DNA of 64,000 nucleotides from Marinobacter sp. C7 (GCF_022343555.1 NZ_JAKQZH010000001.1:310001-374000); one strand, 5' to 3'; shown: positions 55,858 to 64,000, counted from the stretch's first letter. The notes: a model not told the origin generated them from the letters alone. Program-made: numbers and translations.

Positions 55858-56535
55858 GTGACCATGGCTGTGACCCAGGAGGATGTAATTGAACTGGATC
55901 GATGGAGCGTGCCAGACCTTGAAATGGAACGGGACGGCTGGAGTGTCCCGCCCCGGGACAGCTGGCGGATTGACCGCCGGTTGCGCCAGACACGGGTATC
56001 CGCCAAAACCAGCACACTGTTTACGCGGTTCAGCAGCCATTACCTGCTGATTCAGACCAACCGGCGCAAGAAAGACCTGCCGGAGCAGGTGATTGACCTG
56101 ACCTTCGTTCAGGAAGAACCCAGGGAGATCCGGGATTACCGACTGGGGCTCTGGCTCGCCGGCGCCATCTGCATGACCGTTCCGGCGGCCCTGTACTCGG
56201 TATTTCCGGCACCGCTGCCCTGGCTCATCGCGCCGCTGATCCTGGCCGTTGTTTTCATGTCGGTTGCCGTGCGCACCACCCGGCATGTGTTCGAGTTCCG
56301 GGCTCTGAACAGTGATGTTGTGTTATTTACCATCGACGCCCGGACGCCGAGCCGGGAACGTGTGGATCTGTTCCTGAACGAGCTCCGTGAGGGCGTGCTG
56401 CGCGGCCAGCGTCAGCTGCCCGAAGGTAAACGGCGAATTCCCTTGGCTGTTGCGGAAATGCGTCGGCTGGCGGAGTCAGGAATGATCGGCAAAGACGATT
56501 ATGAGCAGATCAAGCGCAACTGGTTTGCCATGTGA
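55858..56535 (+). CDS. Two-TM membrane protein at the end of the envelope-machine locus
   Basis: A 225-aa protein with a charged soluble N-terminal region rich in Trp (DRWSVPDLEMERDGWSVPP), two adjacent membrane helices (about 112-150) and a C-terminal cytoplasmic helical part. I do not recognise it. The GTG at 55858 is chosen because GGAG lies 7 bases upstream; the ATG at 55864 is 13 bases from it. It starts 19 bases after the cytochrome lipoprotein and is probably the last gene of the cluster. Confidence 0.75.
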   Translation: MTMAVTQEDVIELDRWSVPDLEMERDGWSVPPRDSWRIDRRLRQTRVSAKTSTLFTRFSSHYLLIQTNRRKKDLPEQVIDLTFVQEEPREIRDYRLGLWLAGAICMTVPAALYSVFPAPLPWLIAPLILAVVFMSVAVRTTRHVFEFRALNSDVVLFTIDARTPSRERVDLFLNELREGVLRGQRQLPEGKRRIPLAVAEMRRLAESGMIGKDDYEQIKRNWFAM

Positions 56536-56697
56536 GCGAACCCGTCTGACCACAGCTTCAATCCGGCCTTTACCGATAATTTACCAAGCCACACCGAACC
56601 CGAAGGCGGGCTTGGCCGTGAGGATCGTGCAGTTCGAGCCCGGAGGGTGCCTTTGGGTTAGGATTGCCCGTCACGGAACTAACGAGGATCTGTATTC

Positions 56698-57222
56698 ATG
56701 TTATCCAGGAAGACCCTGACTGCGTTCGCCCTGGCCGTCGGTGTTGCCGCGCCAACCGCAGGCTTCGGCCAGCAGGAAAGTACCAGCGAGCGCCTCGTGG
56801 ACGACATCGTCCGGGACATCATCTACCGCACCTCGGAGGCCGCCCGGGAGGAAGTCCGTCGTCAGACCGGCATTGATCCCCTGGAGCGGGGTTACAGCTA
56901 CCGGGGCGACTACCCTGATGAGCACCATTCCCGGCACGATATTCGTGACGAGACCCGCCGGGAGCTACGCCAGCTTGATGACGAATACGACCGCAAGATG
57001 GTCAAACTCGAAGATGAGCTGCATCGCGAACTGAACAAGGCCGAACGGGAGTTTCGACGGGAGGCCGCGAAAGAAGAAAAACCCGAGAAAATCCGGGAAA
57101 AACGGGAAAAGCTCCGGGAAAAAGTCGACAAGGCGCACGACAAATTTGGACGTAAAGTGCGCAAAGAAAATCGCCGGTTCGACGAGGAGCGAGAGAAGAT
57201 CCTGTCCAAACGTTACGAATGA
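56698..57222 (+). CDS. Highly charged secreted helical protein
   Basis: The 174-aa product has a signal peptide (cleaved near GFGQ, residue 24) and a mature part dominated by Lys/Arg/Glu/Asp, with a long helical heptad pattern (about 75-165). No family is recognised. Spacing from the envelope-machine locus is 162 bases, so it may have its own promoter. It is convergent with the exoD-type gene. Confidence 0.72.
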   Translation: MLSRKTLTAFALAVGVAAPTAGFGQQESTSERLVDDIVRDIIYRTSEAAREEVRRQTGIDPLERGYSYRGDYPDEHHSRHDIRDETRRELRQLDDEYDRKMVKLEDELHRELNKAEREFRREAAKEEKPEKIREKREKLREKVDKAHDKFGRKVRKENRRFDEEREKILSKRYE

Positions 57223-57253
57223 TCGGGTGTCAGGTAGGGTAGGGGCCTCGTCC

Positions 57254-57850
57254 TTACCCCATCAACCCTGAGACCAGAAACCAGAAAGTGCCAAGGGTGA
57301 CCGTTGTCGCGAACAGGGCCAGCAACCCGTCCCGGGCGATCATCGCCAGACCGAATGCCATCAGGGCCAGCCCACCACCGTTGGCACTGAAGGGCACTAC
57401 CTCCATTGCAGGCATCGCCAGCGCCACCGACATACACACCAGAGCCATGAGATACTGTCCCGGCCCGCGGGTGAGCCAGACGAGGCGAGGCCGGGTGTAC
57501 CGATCGATATACCGCGCGGGTTTCTCGACCCAGTCCAGCCCCTTGGCCAGTTTGGCCTGTTCCATCCGCCGGCTGGCGAGGGTCGCAGGCAGCCAGACGG
57601 CGTGCCTGAGGAACAGCAGCTGACCAAGCGTCAGCAACACCAGCAGCCCGAGCAGGGTAGGCACACCCGGGATGTCGCCAATCAGTGGTGCAACCACGAT
57701 CAGGCCGGCCACCAGCGTTACCGGGCCAAAGGAGCGTTCGCCAACCGCATCGAGAATATCGGCAACCGAGACTTCTGCCTGGCCATCGGTGCGAGTGCGC
57801 AGGCGGTCCAGCAATTGCTGAAGGTTTTCCGGATCGTCCGGCTGGTTCAT
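57254..57850 (-). CDS. Exopolysaccharide synthesis ExoD-family membrane protein
   Basis: A 198-aa inner-membrane protein with four or five hydrophobic segments. It has the ExoD features: ILDAVGERSFGPVTLVAGLI near the N-terminus, PLIGDIPGVPTLLGLLVLLT, and the C-terminal PFSANGGGLALMAFGLAMIARDG. ExoD was first linked to exopolysaccharide synthesis in rhizobia; its molecular function is unclear. It follows the short-chain dehydrogenase gene by 21 bases on the same strand. Confidence 0.87.
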   Translation of the reverse strand: MNQPDDPENLQQLLDRLRTRTDGQAEVSVADILDAVGERSFGPVTLVAGLIVVAPLIGDIPGVPTLLGLLVLLTLGQLLFLRHAVWLPATLASRRMEQAKLAKGLDWVEKPARYIDRYTRPRLVWLTRGPGQYLMALVCMSVALAMPAMEVVPFSANGGGLALMAFGLAMIARDGLLALFATTVTLGTFWFLVSGLMG

Positions 57851-57871
57851 AGACGTGATGTTTCCCGATAC

Positions 57872-58531
57872 TCAGAATTCGCAATCCCGGCCCTGCCAGT
57901 CCCTGAAGCAACCGGTATCAGACAAAGTCAGCCCGTCAATCTGATGGCGTAAGCCTGGTACCGCGTCCTCAAGCGTCAGCTCCGCGGAATCCCCACCCAT
58001 GTCTGTGGCGAGCCAGCCCGGATGATAGATGCCCACGGCAATGCCCTCGCTCTCAAGGCTCACAGCGAGGTTGCGCCCGAGATTAATGGCCGCGGCTTTG
58101 GAGGCACGATAGATGAACCGGTCACCACCGGGCGCATGCTGGGAGCCCATCTGGCTGGCGATGATCGCGATCTTTGGCACCGCACCGTAGTTTTTTTTAC
58201 TCGCTATTAAATTGGCCAGCAACGCCCGAACCACCAGAAAGACACCGGTGACATTGACCGCGAAAGTCTGTGCCCAGTCATCAGCTGCATAACCGGTTTC
58301 CAGATCGTCGAACTTGTCCAGCGAAACGCCGGCGTTGCATACCAGTGTTGAGATTGATTTCCCCTCGAGCCGTTTGGCGAGTGCCTCGATACTGGCCGGA
58401 TCGGTGACGTCCAGCGGCTCCATGCCGGGCGTGCTCCGGGCCGTAGAAATCACGGTTTCGCCGGCCTCGCACCATTGCTCGGCCAAGGCCTGGCCAATGC
58501 CCCGGTTGGCGCCTGTGATGAGTATTGTCAT
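57872..58531 (-). CDS. Short-chain dehydrogenase/reductase
   Basis: The 219-aa SDR has the cofactor motif TGANRGIGQAL at the N-terminus, NAG in LVCNAGVS, and the catalytic Ser/Tyr/Lys arrangement (IIASQMGS, then YRASKAAAIN). The NAD(P) and substrate specificity cannot be read from sequence; its short length and style resemble the CsgA-like SDR group. It is co-directional with the exoD-type gene and lies next to the terminator of ssrA. Confidence 0.88.
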   Translation of the reverse strand: MTILITGANRGIGQALAEQWCEAGETVISTARSTPGMEPLDVTDPASIEALAKRLEGKSISTLVCNAGVSLDKFDDLETGYAADDWAQTFAVNVTGVFLVVRALLANLIASKKNYGAVPKIAIIASQMGSQHAPGGDRFIYRASKAAAINLGRNLAVSLESEGIAVGIYHPGWLATDMGGDSAELTLEDAVPGLRHQIDGLTLSDTGCFRDWQGRDCEF

Positions 58532-58657
58532 GACAAAGACCTTGTTGGTTTGGTCGTTACGAATGTGCCTGAGCCTAGGAATACCAGCTTGGTCAGGTTA
58601 GGGAAAGTGGTCGGGAGTAATCGTTGCGGATCAGGCCGTGCGCGGGCGCCGGAAACG

Positions 58658-58686
58658 AAAAAGCCCCCGAAATTCGGGGGCTTTTT
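58658..58686. terminator. Intrinsic terminator of ssrA (bidirectional)
   Basis: A 9-bp stem (GCCCCCGAA at 58663-58671, TTCGGGGGC at 58673-58681) is flanked by five A on the left and five T on the right. On the minus strand it lies 10 bases after the 3' CCA of tmRNA. Confidence 0.88.
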
Positions 58687-58695
58687 GCGGTTGTT

Positions 58696-59061
58696 TGGTG
58701 GAGACGGCGGGAATTGAACCCGCGTCCGCCAGCACTCAGCCTTGAGGTCTACATGCTTAGTGTCCTTCTATTGATTTAACCTCAAGCGACCCGAAGGTCA
58801 GGGTGCAAGAGGCGAGCTCTTTAATCTTAGCCGCTATCCAGTGAGCTCTGGGTAGCGGAGCAGCCTATAAGCGATGACGTCCTGGGATGTTGCTACTGAG
58901 TTATAGGCGCCTCAGCCAGGACGACTGGAACGGCTTACGCCGCCAGTGCGTAGTTTTCGTCGTTTGCGACTATTTTAAAGCAGCTTTGGATTTACGAGAT
59001 TCGCTGCCATCTCGACATGCACCCAAGGGTTCGTCACCGGCGTCGAAGCCAAGTCGTCCCC
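58696..59061 (-). ncRNA. ssrA: Transfer-messenger RNA (tmRNA)
   Basis: The 366-nt RNA begins GGGGACG and ends CGTCTCC-ACCA, giving a seven-pair tRNA-like acceptor stem with an encoded CCA. The 3' arm has the T-loop GGTTCAATTCC pattern. The internal reading frame (58967 to 58935) encodes the tag ANDENYALAA and a TAA. It rescues stalled ribosomes together with SmpB, whose gene lies 1.5 kb away. Confidence 0.97.
58935..58967 (-). other. tmRNA proteolysis tag ORF (ANDENYALAA)
   Basis: The ten codons and stop, GCA AAC GAC GAA AAC TAC..., lie within ssrA and encode ANDENYALAA, the typical gammaproteobacterial degradation tag ending in ALAA. Confidence 0.95.
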
Positions 59062-59072
59062 CTAGTGATTAC

Positions 59073-59102
59073 AGTATATGTGTCCGGATTACCGGACTTC
59101 AA
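59073..59102 (-). promoter_or_regulatory. Putative sigma-70 promoter of ssrA
   Basis: On the minus strand TTGAAG (59102-59097) and TATACT (59078-59073) are separated by 18 bases, placing the start a few bases before the mature tmRNA end at 59061, as expected for a precursor trimmed by RNase P. Confidence 0.6.
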
Positions 59103-59134
59103 GGGTTATTTGGGTGATTTGTACCTACCCTGGT

Positions 59135-60553
59135 TCAGCTTGCCTGGCGCTTTACCGCCTGGGGCCGCCCGGCGAGGGCCGCGTGGCTCAGGGTCTTGAA
59201 GCTTTCCCGGAAGTAGTCCATCACGGCATGGGGATCGGCGTGGATCGCCTTGTCCACGGTGATGCCGAACTGCACCGTGCCGTCGTAACTGAAGATGCTC
59301 ATGCCGATGCCAATGTTGCCACTCTGGGGGACCCAGAACATGGGTTGGACCAGTTTGCTGCCGGCCAGGTAAACGGCATTCTTCGGTCCGGGGACATTGG
59401 TCAGCACCGCGGAGGCCTTGTTGCTGAGCAGAGCCAGCGCCCGCCGTTCAAGTACGTCGGGGCCGCGACCAAACAGATCAAGGAGACTGTAAGTCACCTG
59501 GGCCTGGTAAGAGCGCTTGAGGCTGTTCATGTTCTCCTGGACCTGACGGAAGCACATCACAGGGTCGGCTATTTCAACCGGCAGGCTCACCAGCACGAGG
59601 CCGAACCGGTTGCCCAGGGTATCGATGGGCTGGTCGAGGGGCCGGAGATTAAAAGGCACGGCCACCCGGATACCGCACTCCGGTATTTCCTCCCCACAAG
59701 CATGGAAATGCCGGTTCAGCGCGCCGGTGGTGACACACAGCAGCACGTCATTAACGGTGCCACCCAGGGCCTTGGCGCACGCTTTGACCTCCGCCAGATC
59801 CAGGGGTTCCGCCCAGGCTACCTGCTTGCGCCCGGACAGTGAGGCCTTCAGGTTGGTTTTCGGCTCAAAGGGAGCGAACCCCAGCTTGGCCAGATCCATC
59901 GCAACGCCACCGGCGGCCGTCGCCAGCTTCAGGGGGTAGTTGGGTTCCTGACGGATCGATTGGAGCAGGAATCGGGCCTGCCCCGCAGCCAGTAGGGTGT
60001 TGTCGACGGCCCGATGCAATACCTGCCGGAGCAACGATGTGTCACCTGTACGCTGCTTGCGGAGGCGGCGAACCTTATTCAGCGTTGGCTCAGGGGTCTT
60101 GTCGGTCATCGACAACAGTACCCGGACCAGGGAGATTCCGTCGGCAATGCAGTGATGGATACGGATCAGCAGGGCGCAGCCGCCGTTGTAGTGGTCGATG
60201 TAATGCATCTGCCAGAGGGGGCGGCGGAAATCGAGGGCTGTGCTGTTCAGATCGCTGACCAGAGCCTCGAGCTCGGCCTTGCCGGCCGTGCCGGGCAGGG
60301 CAATACGATGCAGGTGGTTGTCGATATCAAACAGCGGATCGTCCTGCCAATATGCTTTGTCGCCACGTTCGACGATGCGCTGGCGGAAGCGGCGGAAACA
60401 CAGGAAGCGTTCGTCCAGAATCCGTTTCAGACGATCGAGGGCGATGGGCTGCTCGAGCATCAGCACCCCCGAAATCATCATCGGGTTTTCTGGTGAGTCC
60501 ATTCTCAGCCAGGCGTGGTCAACCGAAGACATTGGCGTCAGTTCAGATGACAT
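59135..60553 (-). CDS. Wax ester synthase/diacylglycerol acyltransferase (WS/DGAT)
   Basis: The 472-aa enzyme has the acyltransferase motif HHCIADG (133-139) and the upstream PLW (112-114), both hallmarks of the bacterial WS/DGAT family. It esterifies acyl-CoA to fatty alcohols or diacylglycerol, making storage wax esters or triacylglycerols. Marine hydrocarbon-using bacteria such as Marinobacter carry several copies. It sits between ssrA and smpB on the same strand, with 61 bases to smpB. Confidence 0.93.
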   Translation of the reverse strand: MSSELTPMSSVDHAWLRMDSPENPMMISGVLMLEQPIALDRLKRILDERFLCFRRFRQRIVERGDKAYWQDDPLFDIDNHLHRIALPGTAGKAELEALVSDLNSTALDFRRPLWQMHYIDHYNGGCALLIRIHHCIADGISLVRVLLSMTDKTPEPTLNKVRRLRKQRTGDTSLLRQVLHRAVDNTLLAAGQARFLLQSIRQEPNYPLKLATAAGGVAMDLAKLGFAPFEPKTNLKASLSGRKQVAWAEPLDLAEVKACAKALGGTVNDVLLCVTTGALNRHFHACGEEIPECGIRVAVPFNLRPLDQPIDTLGNRFGLVLVSLPVEIADPVMCFRQVQENMNSLKRSYQAQVTYSLLDLFGRGPDVLERRALALLSNKASAVLTNVPGPKNAVYLAGSKLVQPMFWVPQSGNIGIGMSIFSYDGTVQFGITVDKAIHADPHAVMDYFRESFKTLSHAALAGRPQAVKRQAS

Positions 60554-60614
60554 AGGCCCTCCGTTTGCAGTCCCTCAGTTCATTCTGACAAGGTACTGCA
60601 TTTTCTGGAGACGG

Positions 60615-61094
60615 TCACCGATTCACTTCACGGATTATTCGCTGTTTCTGGCGGTTCCAGTCGCGTTCTTTCTCGGTGGCTCGTTTGTCGAACTGCTTCT
60701 TGCCCTTGGCCAGCGCGATCTCGCACTTCACCTTGTTCTTTTTCCAGTACAGGGCGAGGGGAATGCATGTAAAGCCGGCCTGATTGACCTTGCCGATGAT
60801 CTTGGCGATCTCTTTCTTGTGCAGCAACAGCTTGCGGGTGCGGGTCGGATCGGCAATCACGTGGGTCGAGGCGGTACTCAGGGGAGTGATGTGGGCACCG
60901 AGCAACCAGGCCTCGCCGTTCTTGAGCAGCACATACGCGTCCACCAGCTGGGCCTTGCCGGCACGCAGGGATTTGACCTCCCAGCCCAGCAGGGACAGGC
61001 CCGCCTCGAAGCGTTCTTCTATGTGATACTCGTGCTTCGCCTTCTTGTTCAGGGCGATAGTACTACTCGGCGTTCCGGGTTTCTTCTTGCTCAT
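60615..61094 (-). CDS. smpB: SsrA-binding protein SmpB
   Basis: A 159-aa protein that binds tmRNA and brings it to stalled ribosomes. Family features are [36 protein letters not shown] and the basic C-terminal tail ([20 protein letters not shown]). It diverges from the NSS-transporter gene with a 177-base gap. Confidence 0.97.
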   Translation of the reverse strand: MSKKKPGTPSSTIALNKKAKHEYHIEERFEAGLSLLGWEVKSLRAGKAQLVDAYVLLKNGEAWLLGAHITPLSTASTHVIADPTRTRKLLLHKKEIAKIIGKVNQAGFTCIPLALYWKKNKVKCEIALAKGKKQFDKRATEKERDWNRQKQRIIREVNR

Positions 61095-61271
61095 GAACCA
61101 ATAATCCGGGGTCGGATAAATGAACGAATCGCCGGGCTTGCCCCGGCAAAACGCGCATTGTAGCCCAGGACTGCCAGACCGGTCACGAAAACGCCGTAAT
61201 CGTGACCAAACAGACGTGCGACTTTGACGGCATCAGCTACAATGGCGACGCAGATACTTTCAGGGAAACGC

Positions 61272-62891
61272 ATGTCGACGCCGTACCAGACAGCCAACGG
61301 GACGTTCACCCGCAAATCCACATTCTTCTGGGCCTCCGTGGGCGCAACGGTGGGGCTGGCCAATCTGTGGCAATTCCCCTACCTGGCCAGTCTGCATGGC
61401 GGTGGCCTGTTCGTGTTGATCTACCTTGCCTGTCTTCTCCTTGTCACTCTGCCGCTTATGGTGACCGAGGCTGCACTTGGGCGTTACTCCCGCCACGGCA
61501 TCGTGCTGGCCGTCGATGGGCTGATTCGCAGCGCCCGATGCTCCCGGGGCTGGATGCTGGCTGGTCGTTTGAGTGTGGTGGCAGCCTTCGTGGTGCTGTC
61601 CTACACCGCCGTCTTCGGGTCGATAGCCCTGGCTTATGTGTTCTTCGGTGCTTTGGGGCGCTTGTCCTCGGGCAGTGAGGCAGAGGCTGCCTCGGTGCTC
61701 TACGAGCTGGTATCTGATCCCGGGCACTACCGGCAATTCATGGCCTGGCACGCGTTCTTCCTTTTACTGGTGCTCTGGGTATCGGTGCAAGGCGTGGCCC
61801 GGGGGGTAGAGAGAACCATGAGGGTGGTCGTCCCCGGAGCTCTGGTCCTGATGCTGGCGCTGTTCGGACTGGCGGCCTGGCAGGGCCGGATCGATGGTGC
61901 TTTTGCCCACATCCTCGAAATGCGCCCCGAGGACGTTTCCCTTGGCAGCGTCAAGGCTGCCTTGTTCCATGCCTTCTTTACCCTAGGGCTGGGCATGGGT
62001 GTGTGGACAGTGCTTGGCACCTACACCACGCCTGATACTCGCTTCAAACGATCGATCCTGGCAGTCGTGTTGATGGATACCCTGGTCGCCGTTCTGGCCG
62101 GTCTGATGATTTTTGCCCTTGCCAACGGCAGTACGGATTTTGACGGTGAGCGGGGCTTCAGCCTGTTGTTCGTGACCCTTCCGGTCTCCCTGGCCCAGTT
62201 TCCCGGAAGCCAGCTGATTCTCGCCTGTGCCTTCCTGCTGGTGGTGATGGTTGTCTGGACAACCTCGCTGGCCCTGATGGAGCCTGTCGTTGGTTGGCTT
62301 CGGGAGTGGACCGGGGCGCCAAGGGGCATCTCTGTCGTATTGGTCGGGTTGTTGGTCTGGCTGGCAGGACTGGTAACCCTGCTGTCGTTCAATCTGTGGG
62401 CGGACTACCGTCTGTATGGGGCGACCCTGTTCCGATGGCTGGAGTTGTTCACGGGGGGCTTGCTGATTCCCCTGGTGGCGATCCTCGTTGCCCTGTTTAC
62501 CGGCTGGTGCCTGACGCGGCGGCTGGCACACCAGTTGATCGGCCGAGCGCCGGGCCTGTTTGCACGGGTCTGGTATTGGGATATGCGCGCGGTACTTCCG
62601 GTGGTGGTGGCGTACGTCGGTATCATGTACACCGCGTTCTCCCTGGACAGCCTGTGTGACAATGGCAGCGCTGCACTCTGGTGCGAGAGCCCCGCCGCCC
62701 TCGCGCTGGAGGTGGTGCCGGATGAGGCGCCGGGGGCGGACTCCGGAGCACCGGTCTCTGATGGGCAGGGTAGTAGTGCTCCCTCCGAGCAGGCGAAACC
62801 GGCGGATGGGGAGGAAGGCGCCGCCCCCGAACCGGTTGAACAGCCCGAAAATGCCCCCAAAGAGGACGAGATCCTTTATCATAGCGTTTGA
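61272..62891 (+). CDS. Sodium-dependent transporter, NSS/SNF family
   Basis: The 539-aa inner-membrane protein has the SNF signature FWASVGATVGLANLWQFPYL at residues 15-34 and about eleven or twelve hydrophobic helices. It should take up an amino acid or similar solute with Na+. After the last helix there is an unusual 60-residue acidic, Pro/Ala-rich cytoplasmic-style tail (starting EVVPDEAPGAD). The ATG at 61272 has AGGGA 5 bases upstream and aligns to the family start. Substrate unknown. Confidence 0.9.
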   Translation: MSTPYQTANGTFTRKSTFFWASVGATVGLANLWQFPYLASLHGGGLFVLIYLACLLLVTLPLMVTEAALGRYSRHGIVLAVDGLIRSARCSRGWMLAGRLSVVAAFVVLSYTAVFGSIALAYVFFGALGRLSSGSEAEAASVLYELVSDPGHYRQFMAWHAFFLLLVLWVSVQGVARGVERTMRVVVPGALVLMLALFGLAAWQGRIDGAFAHILEMRPEDVSLGSVKAALFHAFFTLGLGMGVWTVLGTYTTPDTRFKRSILAVVLMDTLVAVLAGLMIFALANGSTDFDGERGFSLLFVTLPVSLAQFPGSQLILACAFLLVVMVVWTTSLALMEPVVGWLREWTGAPRGISVVLVGLLVWLAGLVTLLSFNLWADYRLYGATLFRWLELFTGGLLIPLVAILVALFTGWCLTRRLAHQLIGRAPGLFARVWYWDMRAVLPVVVAYVGIMYTAFSLDSLCDNGSAALWCESPAALALEVVPDEAPGADSGAPVSDGQGSSAPSEQAKPADGEEGAAPEPVEQPENAPKEDEILYHSV

Positions 62892-62921
62892 TTCAGGCCG
62901 TCTTTTTTGACTGAGGAGCCC

Positions 62922-63365
62922 ATGGCCCATCAGATTGATAAAACCGCACTTGTCATGCACTCCGCCGAGCGCATGTTCCATCTAGTCAACGATATCGCCC
63001 GCTATCCCGAGTTTCTGCCCTGGTGTGCCGGAGCCGAGGTCCACGACCAGGGCGAGGAGCAGGTGACCGCCTCCCTGGAAATCGCAAAAGGCGGGATCCG
63101 CCATCGTTTGACTACCCGTAACCAGCTGTTGATGCCTGAGGCCATCGAGATGAACCTGGTGGACGGTCCGTTCCAGAACCTCACTGGCCGCTGGCATTTC
63201 AAGGCTCTGGACGACAACGCCTGCAAGGTCATCCTGACCCTGGAATTCGAGTTCTCCGGGTCACTGTCCCGGATGACCTTCGGGCCGGTATTCAGTCAGG
63301 CTGCCAACACCATGGTGGACGCGTTCTGTCGCCGTGCAGACGAATTGTATCGGGGAGGAAGTTGA
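62922..63365 (+). CDS. ratA: RatA-family START/polyketide-cyclase-like protein
   Basis: A 147-aa START-type protein of the RatA/YfjG group (NDIARYPEFLPWCAGAEV; TLEFEFSGSLSRMTFGPVF). In E. coli RatA was described as a toxin blocking 70S assembly; the homologue Coq10 binds quinone, so a quinone role is also plausible. ATG 62922 has GAGGAG just upstream. It overlaps rnfH by 4 bases, the usual ratA-rnfH (ratB) arrangement. Confidence 0.9.
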   Translation: MAHQIDKTALVMHSAERMFHLVNDIARYPEFLPWCAGAEVHDQGEEQVTASLEIAKGGIRHRLTTRNQLLMPEAIEMNLVDGPFQNLTGRWHFKALDDNACKVILTLEFEFSGSLSRMTFGPVFSQAANTMVDAFCRRADELYRGGS

Positions 63366-63646
63366 TGATTCGGGTAGAGGTCGCTTACGCCCGTCCTGAC
63401 AAACAGGAAATCGTGCCCGTCAGGGTGCCCGAGGGTACGACTGCGCTTGAAGCCGCGAAGCTGTCCGGGATTGCGGATATTTTTCCCGAAGTGGATCCGG
63501 ATTCGATTGATATGGGCATCTTCGGGAAGGTCATCAAAGACCCGGCAGCGCACGAGTTGCGTGACGGTGATCGTGTGGAGCTGTACCGGCCGCTCAAGAT
63601 CGACCCGAAACAGGCGCGCCTGAATCGGGCCAGGAAGAAGGCCTGA
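63362..63646 (+). CDS. rnfH: RnfH family protein (RatB, UPF0125)
   Basis: The 94-aa ubiquitin-like-fold protein has the family patterns IRVEVAYARPDKQEIVPVRV and LRDGDRVELYRPLKIDPKQA. Its molecular function is unclear. It overlaps ratA by 4 bases and is convergent with bamE (7-base gap), the standard gammaproteobacterial neighbourhood next to smpB. Confidence 0.93.
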   Translation: MMIRVEVAYARPDKQEIVPVRVPEGTTALEAAKLSGIADIFPEVDPDSIDMGIFGKVIKDPAAHELRDGDRVELYRPLKIDPKQARLNRARKKA

Positions 63647-63653
63647 ACCGCGC

Positions 63654-63980
63654 TCAGTAGGCGGGTGTTTCCTCAAGCAGCTTTGCTTCGTAATGTGAAA
63701 AGCTATCGCCGTCATAGTAGACAACAATCCGTTGCTCCTGGATGTCTCCGCCCCTTCTCTGGAAAGTATAGATGTAGTACTCCCGGGAAAGGTCCACCGG
63801 GTTGATGGTCAGTGGCGTGCCAAGCAGCGCATGGACCTGACTCCGGGGCATGCCGGCGTTCAGTGAGGTCAGCTCTTCATCGGTCACGATGTTGCCTTGC
63901 TGGACGTTGATCTTGTAGACGCCAGGGAAGACACAACCGGTCATAAAGAGAGTGAGAATGAGAGCTGTGAGCTTTTGCAT
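63654..63980 (-). CDS. bamE: Outer membrane protein assembly factor BamE (SmpA/OmlA)
   Basis: A 108-aa lipoprotein (lipobox MTGC, Cys16) of the BAM complex that folds outer-membrane proteins. The conserved YKINVQQGNIVTDEEL and GMPRSQVHALLGTPL segments identify it. It is convergent with rnfH. The gene is complete; 20 bases of its upstream region remain before the window end. Confidence 0.96.
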   Translation of the reverse strand: MQKLTALILTLFMTGCVFPGVYKINVQQGNIVTDEELTSLNAGMPRSQVHALLGTPLTINPVDLSREYYIYTFQRRGGDIQEQRIVVYYDGDSFSHYEAKLLEETPAY

Positions 63981-64000
63981 CGCCGGGGGAAATCCTCTAT

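Noticed and set aside
1..64000. CRISPR arrays, prophage or insertion sequences
   Set aside because: No regularly spaced direct repeats, integrase, capsid or transposase genes were seen; the only repeat-like element is the short inverted repeat at 3887-3997.

Overview
The window reads as chromosomal DNA of a GC-rich marine gammaproteobacterium, most likely Marinobacter or a close relative. The basis is a tmRNA with the tag ANDENYALAA, the smpB and ratA-rnfH-bamE neighbourhood, a wax-ester-synthase-type acyltransferase, a complete pqqABCDE set with ercA/ercS-like genes, and NhaD and Mqo. This placement comes from gene content only. There is no prophage, transposase, CRISPR array, rRNA or ordinary tRNA.

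Layout. 0-4 kb: a lipoprotein with duplicated internal domains, a LuxR-type and a TetR-type regulator, and a short element bounded by a perfect 27-bp inverted repeat. 4-10.4 kb: a minus-strand operon led by a guanidine-I (ykkC) riboswitch. It encodes two carboxyguanidine deiminase subunits, a biotin-dependent guanidine (formerly 'urea') carboxylase and a periplasmic binding protein, and ends at a clear terminator. No allophanate hydrolase and no ABC permease or ATPase lie in the window. 10.6-24.4 kb: alcohol oxidation, with an ExaC-type aldehyde dehydrogenase, an AcuI/AcuR-like pair with two operator-like palindromes, a NosR-like flavin/iron-sulfur membrane protein, pqqA (23 codons) to pqqE, an S9 peptidase, and an ErcA-like alcohol dehydrogenase overlapping a hybrid sensor kinase. 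24.4-35.7 kb: mixed housekeeping (FumC, a CarS-like membrane protein, a metallophosphoesterase, MsrA/MsrB, a SorAB-like sulfite dehydrogenase, an acyltransferase, Ca/Na and Na/H antiporters, Mqo).

35.8-41.8 kb holds an uncharacterised run: an ATP-grasp enzyme, a 674-residue protein carrying papain-like Cys/His/Asn landmarks, a ThDP enzyme of the acetolactate synthase family, and a coiled-coil lipoprotein. 41.8-56.5 kb holds the most striking locus. Two predicted outer-membrane beta-barrel proteins diverge from a long plus-strand cluster: a coiled-coil exported protein, three TPR proteins (two of them lipoproteins), a small exported protein, an ExbB/TolQ channel, two ExbD/TolR proteins, a TonB-like AgmX/PglI-domain protein, a di-haem HzsA-like lipoprotein and a two-TM protein. 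It resembles a proton-powered envelope-spanning machine with Agl-Glt-like parts. One ExbD keeps the membrane Asp and the other has Asn at that place.

56.7-64 kb: a charged secreted protein, an ExoD-family protein, a short-chain dehydrogenase, ssrA, a WS/DGAT acyltransferase, smpB, a sodium-dependent (NSS) transporter, ratA, rnfH and bamE. Start sites were chosen from visible ribosome-binding sites and family alignment by eye; no database search was run.
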